DNA from: JACKII01 sp965222315
Lineage (GTDB): Bacteria > Pseudomonadota > Alphaproteobacteria > Bin95
DNA length: 64,000 nt
NCBI GenBank assembly: GCA_965222315.1
Contig: OZ244951.1
Coordinates: 2,108,001 to 2,172,000, forward strand
Reading direction: 5' to 3'
This document shows, one piece after another, positions 45,089-53,252 of this stretch. The notes below the pieces were generated by a model. The model saw nothing but the letters and a program-made list of their open reading frames with translations. It was not told the origin of the DNA and did no database searches. Numbering within the stretch: the first letter of the stretch is position 1; each line of letters starts with the position of its first letter. Made by a program: the position numbers and the translations under genes.

Positions 45089-46738
45089 ATGACCACACCA
45101 CCGACCGATTACAGCCGCTGGACTTTGGTGCATCAGGTGCGGGACCAGGCGGCCAAGTATGGCGAGCGGGTCTTCATGACCTTCGGCGATGGTGCGCCGG
45201 ACCTGACCTATGCCAGTTTCGACCGGCGTTCGGATGCGGCCGCGGCGGCGCTCGCGGCCCGCGGGGCGACGGAGGGCGACCGGGTGATGCTGCTGGTGAA
45301 GAACCGGGCGGAGTTCATGCTGGCGCTGATCAGCGTGATGAAGTGCGGCGCCATCTGCGTGCCGATCAACACGGAGTTGCGGGGCGCGTTTCTGCAGCAT
45401 CAGTTGCGCAATTGCGACCCCGGGGTGGTGATTTGCGAGGCATCCCTGCTTGGCTCCTTCGAGGGCGTCGATCCGGGTGAGGCGCGGCCCAGCCATCTGG
45501 TAGTGGTTGGCGGCGAAGGCCCATCTGTGCCGCCCCAGGCGCTGGCAGCGGCGCGGGTGGAGCAATGGGAGGATTTCGAAAGGTCGGGCGGGGGACAGCC
45601 CCTGCCGGATTACGAGCCGACCAAGGATGTGGTCGCGGCGATTATGTACACCAGCGGCACCACGGGGCCGGCCAAGGGTGTGATGATGCCCCATGGCCAC
45701 CTCTACGCCGTTCCGGTGATTTTCAATCCGCGCTGCGGGCTCTCGGAAGACGACGTGTTCTACGTCTCCATGCCGGCCTTCCATCTGAACGGGCTCGCGA
45801 TCCAGATCACGGCGGCGCACCATGCCGGCGCGCGGGTGCATCTGGTGGAGCGCTTCAGCCCGAACCGCTGGTTGGACGAGGTGATCGCCTGCGGGGCGAC
45901 CATCACCAACCTGCTGGGCGTGATGCCGGAGTTCGTGTTCAACACCGAGCCCAGCCCGCGTGACCGGGAGCACAAGCTGCGGCTCGTCATGGCGGTGCCA
46001 ATCTCCAAGGAATGGGGTGCGGCGTTCGAGGAGCGGTTCGGCGTGCGCTTCATGCAGGGCTTCGGCATGACCGAATGCGGCATGCCGCTCTGGGAGCACT
46101 GGGAAGACCCGGAGCCGCTGATCCCCGGCTGCTGCGGCTACGAGATGGGTGATTACTATGAACTGCGTATCGGCGACCCGGAGACCGACGACGAATTGCC
46201 GGTGGGCGAGGTGGGGGAGTTGCTGATCCGGCCGAAGGTGCCGGGCTGCTTCTCTGCCGGCTACTACAAGATGCCGGAGCGGACGGTGGAGGCCTGGCGC
46301 AACCTCTGGTTCCACACGGGCGACGCCTGCCGCAAGGACGAGAAGGGACGCTTCCACTATGTGGACCGGATCAAGGACTGCATCCGGCGGCGGGGTGAGA
46401 ATATCTCTGCGTTCGAGGTGGAGCAGGTGCTGAACGGGCACCCATCCGTCGCCGAAAGCGCCGTGGTGGGTGTGAAGGTGGAGGGTGCGGGCGGCGAGCA
46501 GGAGGTGATGGCCGTGATCGTGCCGGAGCCCGACGCGGCGATGGTGGATGAGGTGGCGCTGCTGGACTATTGCGCCGGGCGTATGCCGCGCTTTGCCGTG
46601 CCGCGGTTCGTGCGGTTTGTGGGGGAGTTGGACAAGACCGCGAGCGGCAAACTCCGCAAGGGCGATCTGCGTGACGCGGGCGTGACGGCGGAAACATGGG
46701 ACCGGGAGAGTGTGGGGTACGTGGTGAGGCGGGGGTAA
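45089..46738 (+). CDS. AMP-dependent acyl-CoA synthetase/ligase
   Basis: A 549-residue ANL-family ligase. The P-loop is MYTSGTTGPAKGVMMPH, the adenine motif GFGMTECGMP, the Asp motif WFHTGDACRKDE, the hinge GRFHYVDRIKDCIRRRGENIS, and the catalytic Lys lies in TASGKLRKGDLR. It most resembles carnitine/crotonobetaine-type or medium-chain acyl-CoA ligases. It activates a carboxylate to the CoA thioester; the substrate is unknown. ATG 45089 has GGGAG upstream and is preferred to the longer frame. It diverges from the SDR gene. Confidence 0.88.
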   Translation: MTTPPTDYSRWTLVHQVRDQAAKYGERVFMTFGDGAPDLTYASFDRRSDAAAAALAARGATEGDRVMLLVKNRAEFMLALISVMKCGAICVPINTELRGAFLQHQLRNCDPGVVICEASLLGSFEGVDPGEARPSHLVVVGGEGPSVPPQALAAARVEQWEDFERSGGGQPLPDYEPTKDVVAAIMYTSGTTGPAKGVMMPHGHLYAVPVIFNPRCGLSEDDVFYVSMPAFHLNGLAIQITAAHHAGARVHLVERFSPNRWLDEVIACGATITNLLGVMPEFVFNTEPSPRDREHKLRLVMAVPISKEWGAAFEERFGVRFMQGFGMTECGMPLWEHWEDPEPLIPGCCGYEMGDYYELRIGDPETDDELPVGEVGELLIRPKVPGCFSAGYYKMPERTVEAWRNLWFHTGDACRKDEKGRFHYVDRIKDCIRRRGENISAFEVEQVLNGHPSVAESAVVGVKVEGAGGEQEVMAVIVPEPDAAMVDEVALLDYCAGRMPRFAVPRFVRFVGELDKTASGKLRKGDLRDAGVTAETWDRESVGYVVRRG

Positions 46739-46758
46739 AGGCGAGTCCCGGCAGGAGG

Positions 46759-46786
46759 CCCCGGATAGTACCGGTCGCGTCCGGGG
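46759..46786. repeat. REP-like hairpin upstream of the TPR gene
   Basis: CCCCGGA and TCCGGGG arms flank a 14-base loop, preceded by GGAGG and followed by ATG-G-TG-TTT. The same framework recurs just past the TPR gene at 50164-50191, so the gene is bracketed by direct copies. Confidence 0.6.
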
Positions 46787-46967
46787 ATGTGGTGTTTTCG
46801 GAACGGTTTCCCGGAAGCCCGCAAGGGCTGTCCGGGATCGCCTTAAGGGGAGCGTATTGCCCCAAGCTGGAATACAGGCTTAATTCCGTAAGTTGTCAGA
46901 TTAGCGGTAAAATCATCCGGGCGGGAGTTGGGCACTGGAGCATTTTTGGGCAATCCTCGACCGGTTG

Positions 46968-49900
46968 ATGGACGGCTGGCGCGCGTGGTTAGTGGAACAC
47001 ATGCCGCTGCTGCTCCGCGAGCCGATCCAGAACGCGCCGGACTGGCTGTTGCCGATCCTGACGGTTCTGGTGTTCGGCCTACTGATCTACCTATGTCTGG
47101 AGTTTGTGCAGCGCGCGGTTATCGGCCTGCGATGGGTGTGCCGCCTGGTAACAAACCCCATTGATGCCGGTAAGCAGGCGACGGTCGCCGGGAGGGCCGC
47201 AACGGCCGAAGACCTTCAACGAGCGGCGGGCGATCGTGACCGGCAGATGGCTGAAATCCTCGCCGAACTGCGCGAACTCCGTGCGGAGAGGCAGGCGCAA
47301 GGCGAGGCGGCGCCGACCGATGCGCAGGAAGAGGCGCTGACCGAAGAGGCGGTGCGCGACGTGCTGGCCGATCCGGGACTGCCCGCAAAGGCTGCCACGG
47401 ATGCGCTGCGCGAAGGGCGGGTCGACGAAGCCTTCCGTATCCTGCGAAGCGACGCGCAGGCGGGCGAGGCGGAGACGGCGGAGCGCTGGCGGCGGCTGGG
47501 CGCATTGGCTCGGGGTATCGACACGGCCCAGGCGCTGGAGGCTTACGAGGCGGCCTTCCGCATCCAACCGTCGGGTTTTTGGACGTGTATTGAACTGGCG
47601 AGGCTGCGGCAGCAGGCTGGCGACCTGGCCAGGGCAGAGGAGGCGGCTTTGGCGGCGCAGGATGCAGCTGGCGACGAACGGGAGAATGGCATTGCCATCT
47701 CCGAAAGCGCTGATATAGCCGTGGAATTGGGAAACCTATCCGCTGCGGTTTCCCGGTATCAAGAAACACAAGGTATTCTGCAGAAGCTCGAAAGCTCTAC
47801 TAACCCCGAAACTCAGCGCGACCTCTCGGTCAGTCACGATAGGATCGGCAATGTGCAGGTGGCGCAGGGGAACCTGGAGGCGGCGCTGGAGAGCTTCCAG
47901 GCTAGCCACGCCATCGCCGAGCGTCTGGCGGCGGCGGACCCCGGCAATGCGGGCTGGCAGCGCGACCTCTCGGTGAGTCACAACAAGATCGGCGACGTGC
48001 AGGTGGCCCAGGGGAACCTTGAGGCGGTGCTGGAGAGCTTCCGGGCCAGCCTCGCCATCCGTGAGCGTCTGGCGGTGGCGGACCCCGGCAATGCGGGCTG
48101 GCAGCGCGACCTCTCGGTCAGTCTCAACAAGATTGGCGACGTCCAGGTGGCAGAGGGGCGGCTGGACACGGCGCTGGAGAGCTTCCGGGCGGGCCTCGTC
48201 ATCGCCGAGCGTCTGGCGGCGGCGGACCCCGGCCATGCGGGCTGGCAGCGCGACCTCTCGGTCAGTCACGAGAAGATCGGCAATGTGCAGATGGCGCAGG
48301 GGAACCTGGAGGCGGCGCTGGAGAGCTTCCAGGCAAGCCTCGCCATTGCCGAGCGTCTGGCGGCGGCGGACCCCGGCAATGCGGGCTGGCAGCGCGACCT
48401 CTCGGTCAGTCACGATGGGATCGGCAATGTGCAGGTGGCCCAGGGGAACCTGGAGGCGGCGCTGGAGAGCTTCCGGGCGGGCCTCGCCATCGCCGAGCGT
48501 CTGGTGGCGGCGGACCCCGGCAATGCGGGCTGGCAGCGCGACCTCTCGGTCAGTCACGATAAGATCGGCAATGTGCAGGTGGCCCAGGGGAACCTGGAGG
48601 CGGCGCTGGAGAGCTTCCGGGCGGGCCTCGCCATCGCCGAGCGTCTGGCGGCGGCGGACCCTGGCAACGCGGAATGGCAGCGCGACCTCTCGGTCAGTCA
48701 CGATAGGATCGGCAATGTGCAGGTGGCGCAGGGGAACCTGGAGGCGGCGCTGGAGAGCTTCCGGGCGGGCCTCGCCATCGCCGAGCGTCTGGCGGCGGCG
48801 GACCCCGGCAATGCGGGCTGGCGGCGCGACCTCTCGGTCAGTCACGATAGGATCGGCAATGTGCAGGTGGCCCAGGGGAACCTGGAGGCGGCGCTGGAGA
48901 GCTTCCGGGCCAGCCTCGCCATCCGTGAGCGTCTGGCGGCGGCGGACCCCGGCAATGCGGGCTGGCAGCGCGACCTCTCGGTCAGTCACGATAAGATCGG
49001 CAATGTGCAGGTGGCCCAGGGGAACCTGGAGGCGGCGCTGGAGAGCTTCCGGGCGGGCCTCGCCATCGCCGAGCGTCTGGCGGCGGCGGACCCCGGCAAT
49101 GCGGGCTGGCGGCGCGACCTCTCGGTCAGTCACGATAGGATCGGCAATGTGCAGGTGGCGCAGGGGAACCTGGAGGCGGCGCTGGAGAGCTTCCGGGCCA
49201 GCCTCGCCATCCGTGAGCGTCTGGCGGCGGCGGACCCTGGCAACGCGGAATGGCAGCGCGACCTCTCGGTCAGTCACGATAGGATCGGCGACGTGCAGGT
49301 GGCCCAGGGGAACCTTGAGGCGGCGCTGGAGAGCTTCCAGGCAAGCCTCGCCATCCGTGAGCGTCTGGCGGCGGCGGACCCCGGCAATGCGGGCTGGCAG
49401 CGCGACCTCTCGGTCAGTCACAACAAGATTGGCGACGTCCAGGTGGCAGAGGGGCGGCTGGACACGGCGCTGGAGAGCTTCCGGGCGGGCCTCGTCATCG
49501 CCGAGCGTCTGGCGGCGGCGGACCCTGGCAACGCGGAATGGCAGCGCGACCTCTCGGTCAGTCACAACAAGATTGGCGACGTGCAGGTGGCGCAGGGTGA
49601 TTTGGGGGCGGCGCTGGAGAGCTTCCGGGCAGGCCTCGCCATCGCCGAGCGTCTGGCGGCGGCGGACCCCGGCAATGCGGGCTGGCAGCGCGACCTCTCG
49701 GTTAGTCACAACGAGATCGGCGACGTGCAGGTGGCCCAGGGGAACCTGGCGGCGGCGCTGGAGAGCTTCCAGGCGGGCCACGCCATCCGGGAGCGTCTGG
49801 CGGCGGCGGACCCCGGCAATGCGGGCTGGCAGCGCGACCTCTCGGTCAGTCACAACAAGATCGGCGACGTGCAGGTGGCAGAGGGGAACCTGGCGGCGGC

Positions 49901-50150
49901 GCTGGAGAGCTTCCGGGCGGGGCTCGCCATCGCCGAGCGTCTGGCGGCGGCGGACCCCGGCAATGCTGGCTGGCAGCGCGACTTGATCGTGAGCTACGCA
50001 AAGCTGGCCGAGATGGAGCCGGGCGCGGGGTGGTGGGCGAAGGGCCTGGCGGTGGCGGAGGCGTTGGCAGCGGAGGGCAGGCTCGCGCCGCGGGATGCCT
50101 GGATTCCTGAATATTTGCGGAAGAAGGAGGTGGCCGAAGCGGCGGAGTGA
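46968..50150 (+). CDS. Membrane-anchored TPR protein with 15 tandem 48-residue repeats
   Basis: A 1060-residue protein. A membrane helix at about 26-47 (WLLPILTVLVFGLLIYLCLEF) is followed by a basic and coiled region (ADREL-rich), a degenerate TPR part (about 130-280), then 15 consecutive 48-residue repeats at about 284-1003. The repeat consensus is RDLSVSHDxIGxVQVAQG, N-LEAALESFRAGLAIAER, LAAADPGNAGWQ. A 16th partial unit and a short C-tail end the protein. TPRs bind other proteins, so this is probably a scaffold facing the cytoplasm, but its partner is unknown. No NTPase, CHAT or other effector domain is present. ATG 46968 follows an in-frame TTG. Confidence 0.8.
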   Translation: MDGWRAWLVEHMPLLLREPIQNAPDWLLPILTVLVFGLLIYLCLEFVQRAVIGLRWVCRLVTNPIDAGKQATVAGRAATAEDLQRAAGDRDRQMAEILAELRELRAERQAQGEAAPTDAQEEALTEEAVRDVLADPGLPAKAATDALREGRVDEAFRILRSDAQAGEAETAERWRRLGALARGIDTAQALEAYEAAFRIQPSGFWTCIELARLRQQAGDLARAEEAALAAQDAAGDERENGIAISESADIAVELGNLSAAVSRYQETQGILQKLESSTNPETQRDLSVSHDRIGNVQVAQGNLEAALESFQASHAIAERLAAADPGNAGWQRDLSVSHNKIGDVQVAQGNLEAVLESFRASLAIRERLAVADPGNAGWQRDLSVSLNKIGDVQVAEGRLDTALESFRAGLVIAERLAAADPGHAGWQRDLSVSHEKIGNVQMAQGNLEAALESFQASLAIAERLAAADPGNAGWQRDLSVSHDGIGNVQVAQGNLEAALESFRAGLAIAERLVAADPGNAGWQRDLSVSHDKIGNVQVAQGNLEAALESFRAGLAIAERLAAADPGNAEWQRDLSVSHDRIGNVQVAQGNLEAALESFRAGLAIAERLAAADPGNAGWRRDLSVSHDRIGNVQVAQGNLEAALESFRASLAIRERLAAADPGNAGWQRDLSVSHDKIGNVQVAQGNLEAALESFRAGLAIAERLAAADPGNAGWRRDLSVSHDRIGNVQVAQGNLEAALESFRASLAIRERLAAADPGNAEWQRDLSVSHDRIGDVQVAQGNLEAALESFQASLAIRERLAAADPGNAGWQRDLSVSHNKIGDVQVAEGRLDTALESFRAGLVIAERLAAADPGNAEWQRDLSVSHNKIGDVQVAQGDLGAALESFRAGLAIAERLAAADPGNAGWQRDLSVSHNEIGDVQVAQGNLAAALESFQAGHAIRERLAAADPGNAGWQRDLSVSHNKIGDVQVAEGNLAAALESFRAGLAIAERLAAADPGNAGWQRDLIVSYAKLAEMEPGAGWWAKGLAVAEALAAEGRLAPRDAWIPEYLRKKEVAEAAE
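47817..49976 (+). repeat. 15 tandem copies of a 144-bp coding repeat
   Basis: Each copy begins CGCGACCTCTCGGT and is exactly 144 bp, so 15 copies fill 2160 bp with no phase change. Many copies are almost identical in DNA, including silent positions, and pairs of variants (AGLAIAER versus ASLAIRER; NAGWQ versus NAEWQ or NAGWR) recur in blocks. This indicates recent duplication or gene conversion. Because of the period and base composition, the other plus frame and an antisense frame also lack stops. Confidence 0.95.
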
Positions 50151-50163
50151 ACGCGGGGGGAGG

Positions 50164-50191
50164 TCCCGGATAGCGCTCCGCGCTTCCGGGG
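50164..50191. repeat. REP-like hairpin downstream of the TPR gene
   Basis: TCCCGGA and TCCGGGG arms share framework (GGAGG before, GATG-G-TGG-TTT after) with the copy at 46759-46786. It begins 13 bp past the TPR stop. Confidence 0.6.
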
Positions 50192-50412
50192 ATGCGATGG
50201 TTTATTGGGGATGCGGGAGCCCCCTCGATAGGGCCGGCTCCGTGGCCGGCCTACTCAGGAAGATAAGGGCGAGAGAGGCTCCCGTTAGGGAAATCGTAAT
50301 CTGCGTGCGGTAGCGTTCTGTCAGGCTGCCTGAAGGCCGGGACCGGCCCGGATGCAGGCATCATGGCAGGAAAAAGGTTAACGCATTCGTAGCGGAAACA
50401 TAGGCATGACAT

Positions 50413-50500
50413 CGACATTGCATCTACATCGCCTCGACATCGGATAAACAGCACCTCTACATTTTCGCCCTAGAATGTAGAGGAATGTCGATAAATGTAG
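50413..50500. repeat. Phased array of C(G/T)ACAT hexamers in two opposed arms
   Basis: On the plus strand CGACAT or CTACAT occurs at 50413, 50424, 50435 and 50457, that is at 11-bp steps with one slot empty. On the minus strand the same words occur at 50475-50480, 50485-50490 and 50495-50500, at 10-bp steps. Perfect inverted pairs are 50454-50463 with 50474-50483, 50411-50419 with 50484-50492, and 50421-50429 with 50495-50503. It is far AT-richer than its surroundings. It could be a cooperative protein-binding site or a structured RNA; its function is unknown. Confidence 0.7.
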
Positions 50501-50506
50501 ATGTTT

Positions 50507-50526
50507 CCGGGCTTTTTTTCGCCCGG
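50507..50526. terminator. CCGGGC/GCCCGG hairpin with T-rich loop
   Basis: CCGGGC and GCCCGG enclose TTTTTTTC, directly after the hexamer array and 33 bp beyond the stop of the leftward HiPIP gene. The T run is in the loop rather than after the stem, so it is an atypical terminator candidate. Confidence 0.4.
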
Positions 50527-50558
50527 CCCCCCTCAAGGGTTAACGGCCCGGACAGGCG

Positions 50559-50942
50559 TTAACCGGATGGTGACTTTTGATAAGGAGCGGGACCGGGCCG
50601 CACCGGGGCGGTGCCGGCGCCGCGGCTGGGTCGGGACTTGGCCTTGGACCAGACCGTACACCAGCCGTTCGGGCTCACTTCGCCCTCCACCAGCTTGCAG
50701 GCGTTCGGTGGCTCGAAGTGGCGGCAATTGTTGCAGTTCCGGTCCTTCTTCGGCTCATCCTGGTAGCGGACGGCCGCCTTCTTCGCCTTGGCCCAGGCGG
50801 CCTGGGTGCCGGCCGCCAGCATCGCTGCCCCCAGCGGCACGGCTGCCAGCCAGCAGAGCGCGCTGCGGCGGGAGGGGGTGGCCTGGCGGGATCGGCCGGC
50901 GGATGGGTGGGCCGATGAGTGGGCGGATGGGTTGGAGAACAT
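50559..50942 (-). CDS. High-potential iron-sulfur protein (HiPIP), Tat-exported
   Basis: A 127-residue protein. The N-terminus has a twin-arginine signal (PSRRSALCWLAAVPLGAAML ... AWA). The mature part has the HiPIP pattern: YQDEPKKDRNCNNCRHFEPP, then NACKLVEG and SPNGWCTVW, giving the four cluster Cys in the C-x2-C-xn-C-xn-C spacing. HiPIPs carry electrons in the periplasm, for example to photosynthetic or respiratory acceptors. A Pro/Arg-rich C-tail is unusual. AGGGAG lies upstream of the ATG. It converges on the TPR gene across the hexamer array. Confidence 0.88.
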   Translation of the reverse strand: MFSNPSAHSSAHPSAGRSRQATPSRRSALCWLAAVPLGAAMLAAGTQAAWAKAKKAAVRYQDEPKKDRNCNNCRHFEPPNACKLVEGEVSPNGWCTVWSKAKSRPSRGAGTAPVRPGPAPYQKSPSG

Positions 50943-51085
50943 GGGGGAGGCTCCCTGTTGAGCGTTTGTTCACCCCTCCCATACATCGCAGTACGCGGGG
51001 CGGACAGCCTGTCTCACCCCGTCGTGACTGCCGTTTGAGCAATCGTGACCGGGTGAGGGCGTCCCGCCACCCGCCCTCCGCCGAT

Positions 51086-51988
51086 TCAGGCAGCTTCCGG
51101 CACGCCGGGGGGCATGGGCGGCGCCGCGCCCATCAACCGGCAGATCGTCGATGTCAGCTCCGCCCGGTTCAGGGTGTAGAAGTGGTAGTCAGCCACGCCC
51201 TCCGCCTGCAGCCGGCGGCAGATCTCCGCAGCCTGGGTGGCGGCGACGAGGTTGCGCTGCTCCGGATCGTCGTCCAGCCCCTCATAAAGGGCGCCCATCC
51301 AGGCGGGGATCTCCGCCCCGCACATGGCCGCGAACTTGGACGCCGTGGCGAAATTGGTGATCGGCAGGATGCCCGGCACCAGCTCAATCCGCACCCCGGC
51401 CTTGTCCAACCGGTCCCGGAAGCGGAGGAACGTGTCCGCCTCGAAGAAGAACTGTGTAATGGCGCGGGCCGCCCCGGCGTCGATCTTTCGCTTTAGATAG
51501 TCGATCTCGAACTCGGCGCTGGGGGCGGCGGGATGCACTTCCGGGTAGGCGGCGACGCTGACCTCGAAGTCGGCGACGCGCTTCAACCCCTCCACCAGAT
51601 CGAGCGCATAGGCGTAGCCGCCGGGATAGGGCGTGTATTCCGTGCCGCCGTCCGGCGGGTCGCCGCGCAGCGCCACCAGGTGACGGATGCCCGCGTCCCA
51701 GTACTGGCGCGCGATGGCGTCGATCTCGTCTTTGGTGGCGGAGACGCAGGTGAGGTGGGAGGCCGGCTCCAGGTCCGTCTCTCGCCGGATGCGCGCGACC
51801 GTCGCGTGGGTCCGCTCCCGCGTCGTGCCGCCCGCGCCGTAGGTGACGGAGACGAAGCGTGGTTTCAGCGGGGCAAGGCGCTGGACCGCCTGCCACAGGC
51901 TGGCTTCCGCCTTCTCCGTCTTGGGGGGGAAGAACTCGAAAGACACTCGCGGTGCCTGCTTGGGGCTGGGGCTTGCCGCATCGTACAT
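51086..51988 (-). CDS. metF: Methylenetetrahydrofolate reductase
   Basis: About 300 residues of the MetF flavoprotein fold: VSFEFFPPKTEKAEASLW starts it, VTYGAGGTTRERTHATV is the FAD/NADH region, and HLVALRGDPPDGG, ITQFFFEADTFLRF and LVPGILPITNF are conserved. It reduces 5,10-methylene-THF to 5-methyl-THF for methionine synthesis. ATG 51988 is chosen; an in-frame GTG at 52000 is possible. It lies just downstream of an ArsR-methyltransferase gene on the same strand, a usual alphaproteobacterial pairing. Confidence 0.95.
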   Translation of the reverse strand: MYDAASPSPKQAPRVSFEFFPPKTEKAEASLWQAVQRLAPLKPRFVSVTYGAGGTTRERTHATVARIRRETDLEPASHLTCVSATKDEIDAIARQYWDAGIRHLVALRGDPPDGGTEYTPYPGGYAYALDLVEGLKRVADFEVSVAAYPEVHPAAPSAEFEIDYLKRKIDAGAARAITQFFFEADTFLRFRDRLDKAGVRIELVPGILPITNFATASKFAAMCGAEIPAWMGALYEGLDDDPEQRNLVAATQAAEICRRLQAEGVADYHFYTLNRAELTSTICRLMGAAPPMPPGVPEAA

Positions 51989-52010
51989 GATTGTGTTCAC
52001 ACCTTAGTAT

Positions 52011-52043
52011 TCAGGGTTAATTCGAAAGTCAGGGTTCAGGGTT
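52011..52043 (-). repeat. Three TCAGGGTT words in the metF leader
   Basis: TCAGGGTT occurs at 52011, 52029 and 52036, spanning the stop of the ArsR-methyltransferase gene and the space before metF. The copies are direct repeats 18 and 7 bp apart. They may be a regulatory element or chance duplication. Confidence 0.35.
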
Positions 52044-53025
52044 AAATCCATGGCGAACCCGCGGGGGAACCCGCGACCCAAGGGAGGGGCTCTGTTGCTT
52101 CGTCCGTGGACCTGTCCGCGCTCCAGAGCATGACCGTCAGCGCCCTGCCGGGCAGGCCTTCGGCCCGCCGCCATTCCAGGCCGCTGACGTCCAGCCATTG
52201 CCGTACCTCGTCATCGGCAAAACCGAGCCGCCGGTGCGCATGAATGCGGCGCAGATCCTCGTTCTTGTGGGGAGCGAAGTCCACGATGATCAGGCGGCCG
52301 CCGGGCCGCAGCACGCGCGCAGCCTCCGCCACCACTTGCTCCGGCGTGTCGGCATAATGCAGCACCATGTGCACCGTGACCAGGTCCGCAGATTGATCGG
52401 CGAGTGGCAGGTCGTACATGTCGGCAAGGCGCAGGCTCGCGCTATTCAGGCCGGCGCGGGCGGTCCGGTCACGGGCAATGGCCAGCATGGCGCGGGAATT
52501 GTCGACGCCGATCGACCGGTCAACCCGCTTCGCCAGCACCGTGAGAATGCGCCCGGTTCCCGTGCCGATATCGATATGGGTTCGGTAGGCGCCTTTCGGC
52601 ACCTGCGCGAGCAGTTGCCGCTCGATCGGACCCGAATCCACGTGCATTTCCCGGATGGCGTCCCAACCGGCGGCATGGTTGCTGAAATACACCTCGGCCT
52701 CCGTCCGGCGGCGGTGCCGGACGTCCTTCAGGCGCCGCCGGTCTTCGGCGAAGACGGGATCGTCGCGATTTACCAGGTTGAGGATCGGGCCGGCAATATC
52801 CAGCGGGTCACGTTCCAGGCGGTAGAAGGTCCAATTGCCCTCGCGCATGGGCGCGATGATGCCGGCGTCCGACAGTACCTTCAGGTGGCGGGAAACGCGC
52901 GGCTGGCTCTGGCCAAGGATATCTGTCAGTTCCGAAACCGCCAGTTCCCCCTGGGCACACAATTCGACGATCCGCAACCGTGTCGGCTCAGCCACCGCTT
53001 TAATGCGGTCTATCAGGTCTTGCAC
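52042..53025 (-). CDS. ArsR-family regulator fused to a SAM-dependent methyltransferase
   Basis: A 327-residue two-domain protein. Residues 1-90 form an ArsR winged helix (AVAEPTRLRIVELCAQGELAV; LGQSQPRVSRHLKVLSDAG) without the CxC metal motif. From about 110 a class I methyltransferase follows, with motif I HIDIGTGTGRIL, the acidic SIGVDNS and VLRPGGRLIIVDFAPH. Homologues next to metF/metH in alphaproteobacteria are thought to sense SAM/SAH and control methionine genes. The short gap to metF suggests co-transcription. The physiological methyl acceptor, if any, is unknown. Confidence 0.88.
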   Translation of the reverse strand: MQDLIDRIKAVAEPTRLRIVELCAQGELAVSELTDILGQSQPRVSRHLKVLSDAGIIAPMREGNWTFYRLERDPLDIAGPILNLVNRDDPVFAEDRRRLKDVRHRRRTEAEVYFSNHAAGWDAIREMHVDSGPIERQLLAQVPKGAYRTHIDIGTGTGRILTVLAKRVDRSIGVDNSRAMLAIARDRTARAGLNSASLRLADMYDLPLADQSADLVTVHMVLHYADTPEQVVAEAARVLRPGGRLIIVDFAPHKNEDLRRIHAHRRLGFADDEVRQWLDVSGLEWRRAEGLPGRALTVMLWSADRSTDEATEPLPWVAGSPAGSPWI

Positions 53026-53252
53026 AAGCTGCCATTCCAGGGTGAGGATTTCGTTAACAATATAAGGCTATCATTATATAGCTTCAATGCCAAGGCCGGG
53101 AAGGGCATGGCGGAGCGGCATTGAATTGGCAGAATGGAGGGAGTGTGATAGGAGGACTGACCGAGGCAGAGTGGATCGTGGCGGAGAGCCATCAGAGCCG
53201 TTGCCAAGTGACCGGCAGCATGGATTCCCATCCTGTCGAGAGGGACATGTTG

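Larger units (their letters stand above)
50151..50558. other. Intergenic region with a REP hairpin, hexamer array and terminator
   Basis: These 408 bp lie between the convergent TPR and HiPIP genes. From left to right they hold a REP-like hairpin (50164-50191), a GC-rich stretch, the phased hexamer array (50413-50500) and a T-rich hairpin (50507-50526). No convincing gene is present; a 67-codon leftward frame from GTG 50454 lacks a proper ribosome site. Confidence 0.6.

Noticed and set aside
47736..49853. 705-codon minus-strand frame within the TPR repeats
   Set aside because: It exists only because a stop-free 144-bp unit is repeated; the sense frame has the TPR pattern and a good start.
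47817..49976. CRISPR array
   Set aside because: Repeats are 144 bp, contiguous, without spacers, and encode TPR units.
48019..49986. 655-codon plus-strand frame in another phase of the TPR repeats
   Set aside because: Arg/Trp/Ser-rich translation with no start signal; a by-product of the repeat.
50251..50454. 67-codon leftward frame starting inside the hexamer array
   Set aside because: GTG start with poor ribosome site, no recognisable features, and overlap with the array.
52001..52041. SAM riboswitch ahead of metF
   Set aside because: The gap is only about 40 bp and shows direct words, not a riboswitch fold.
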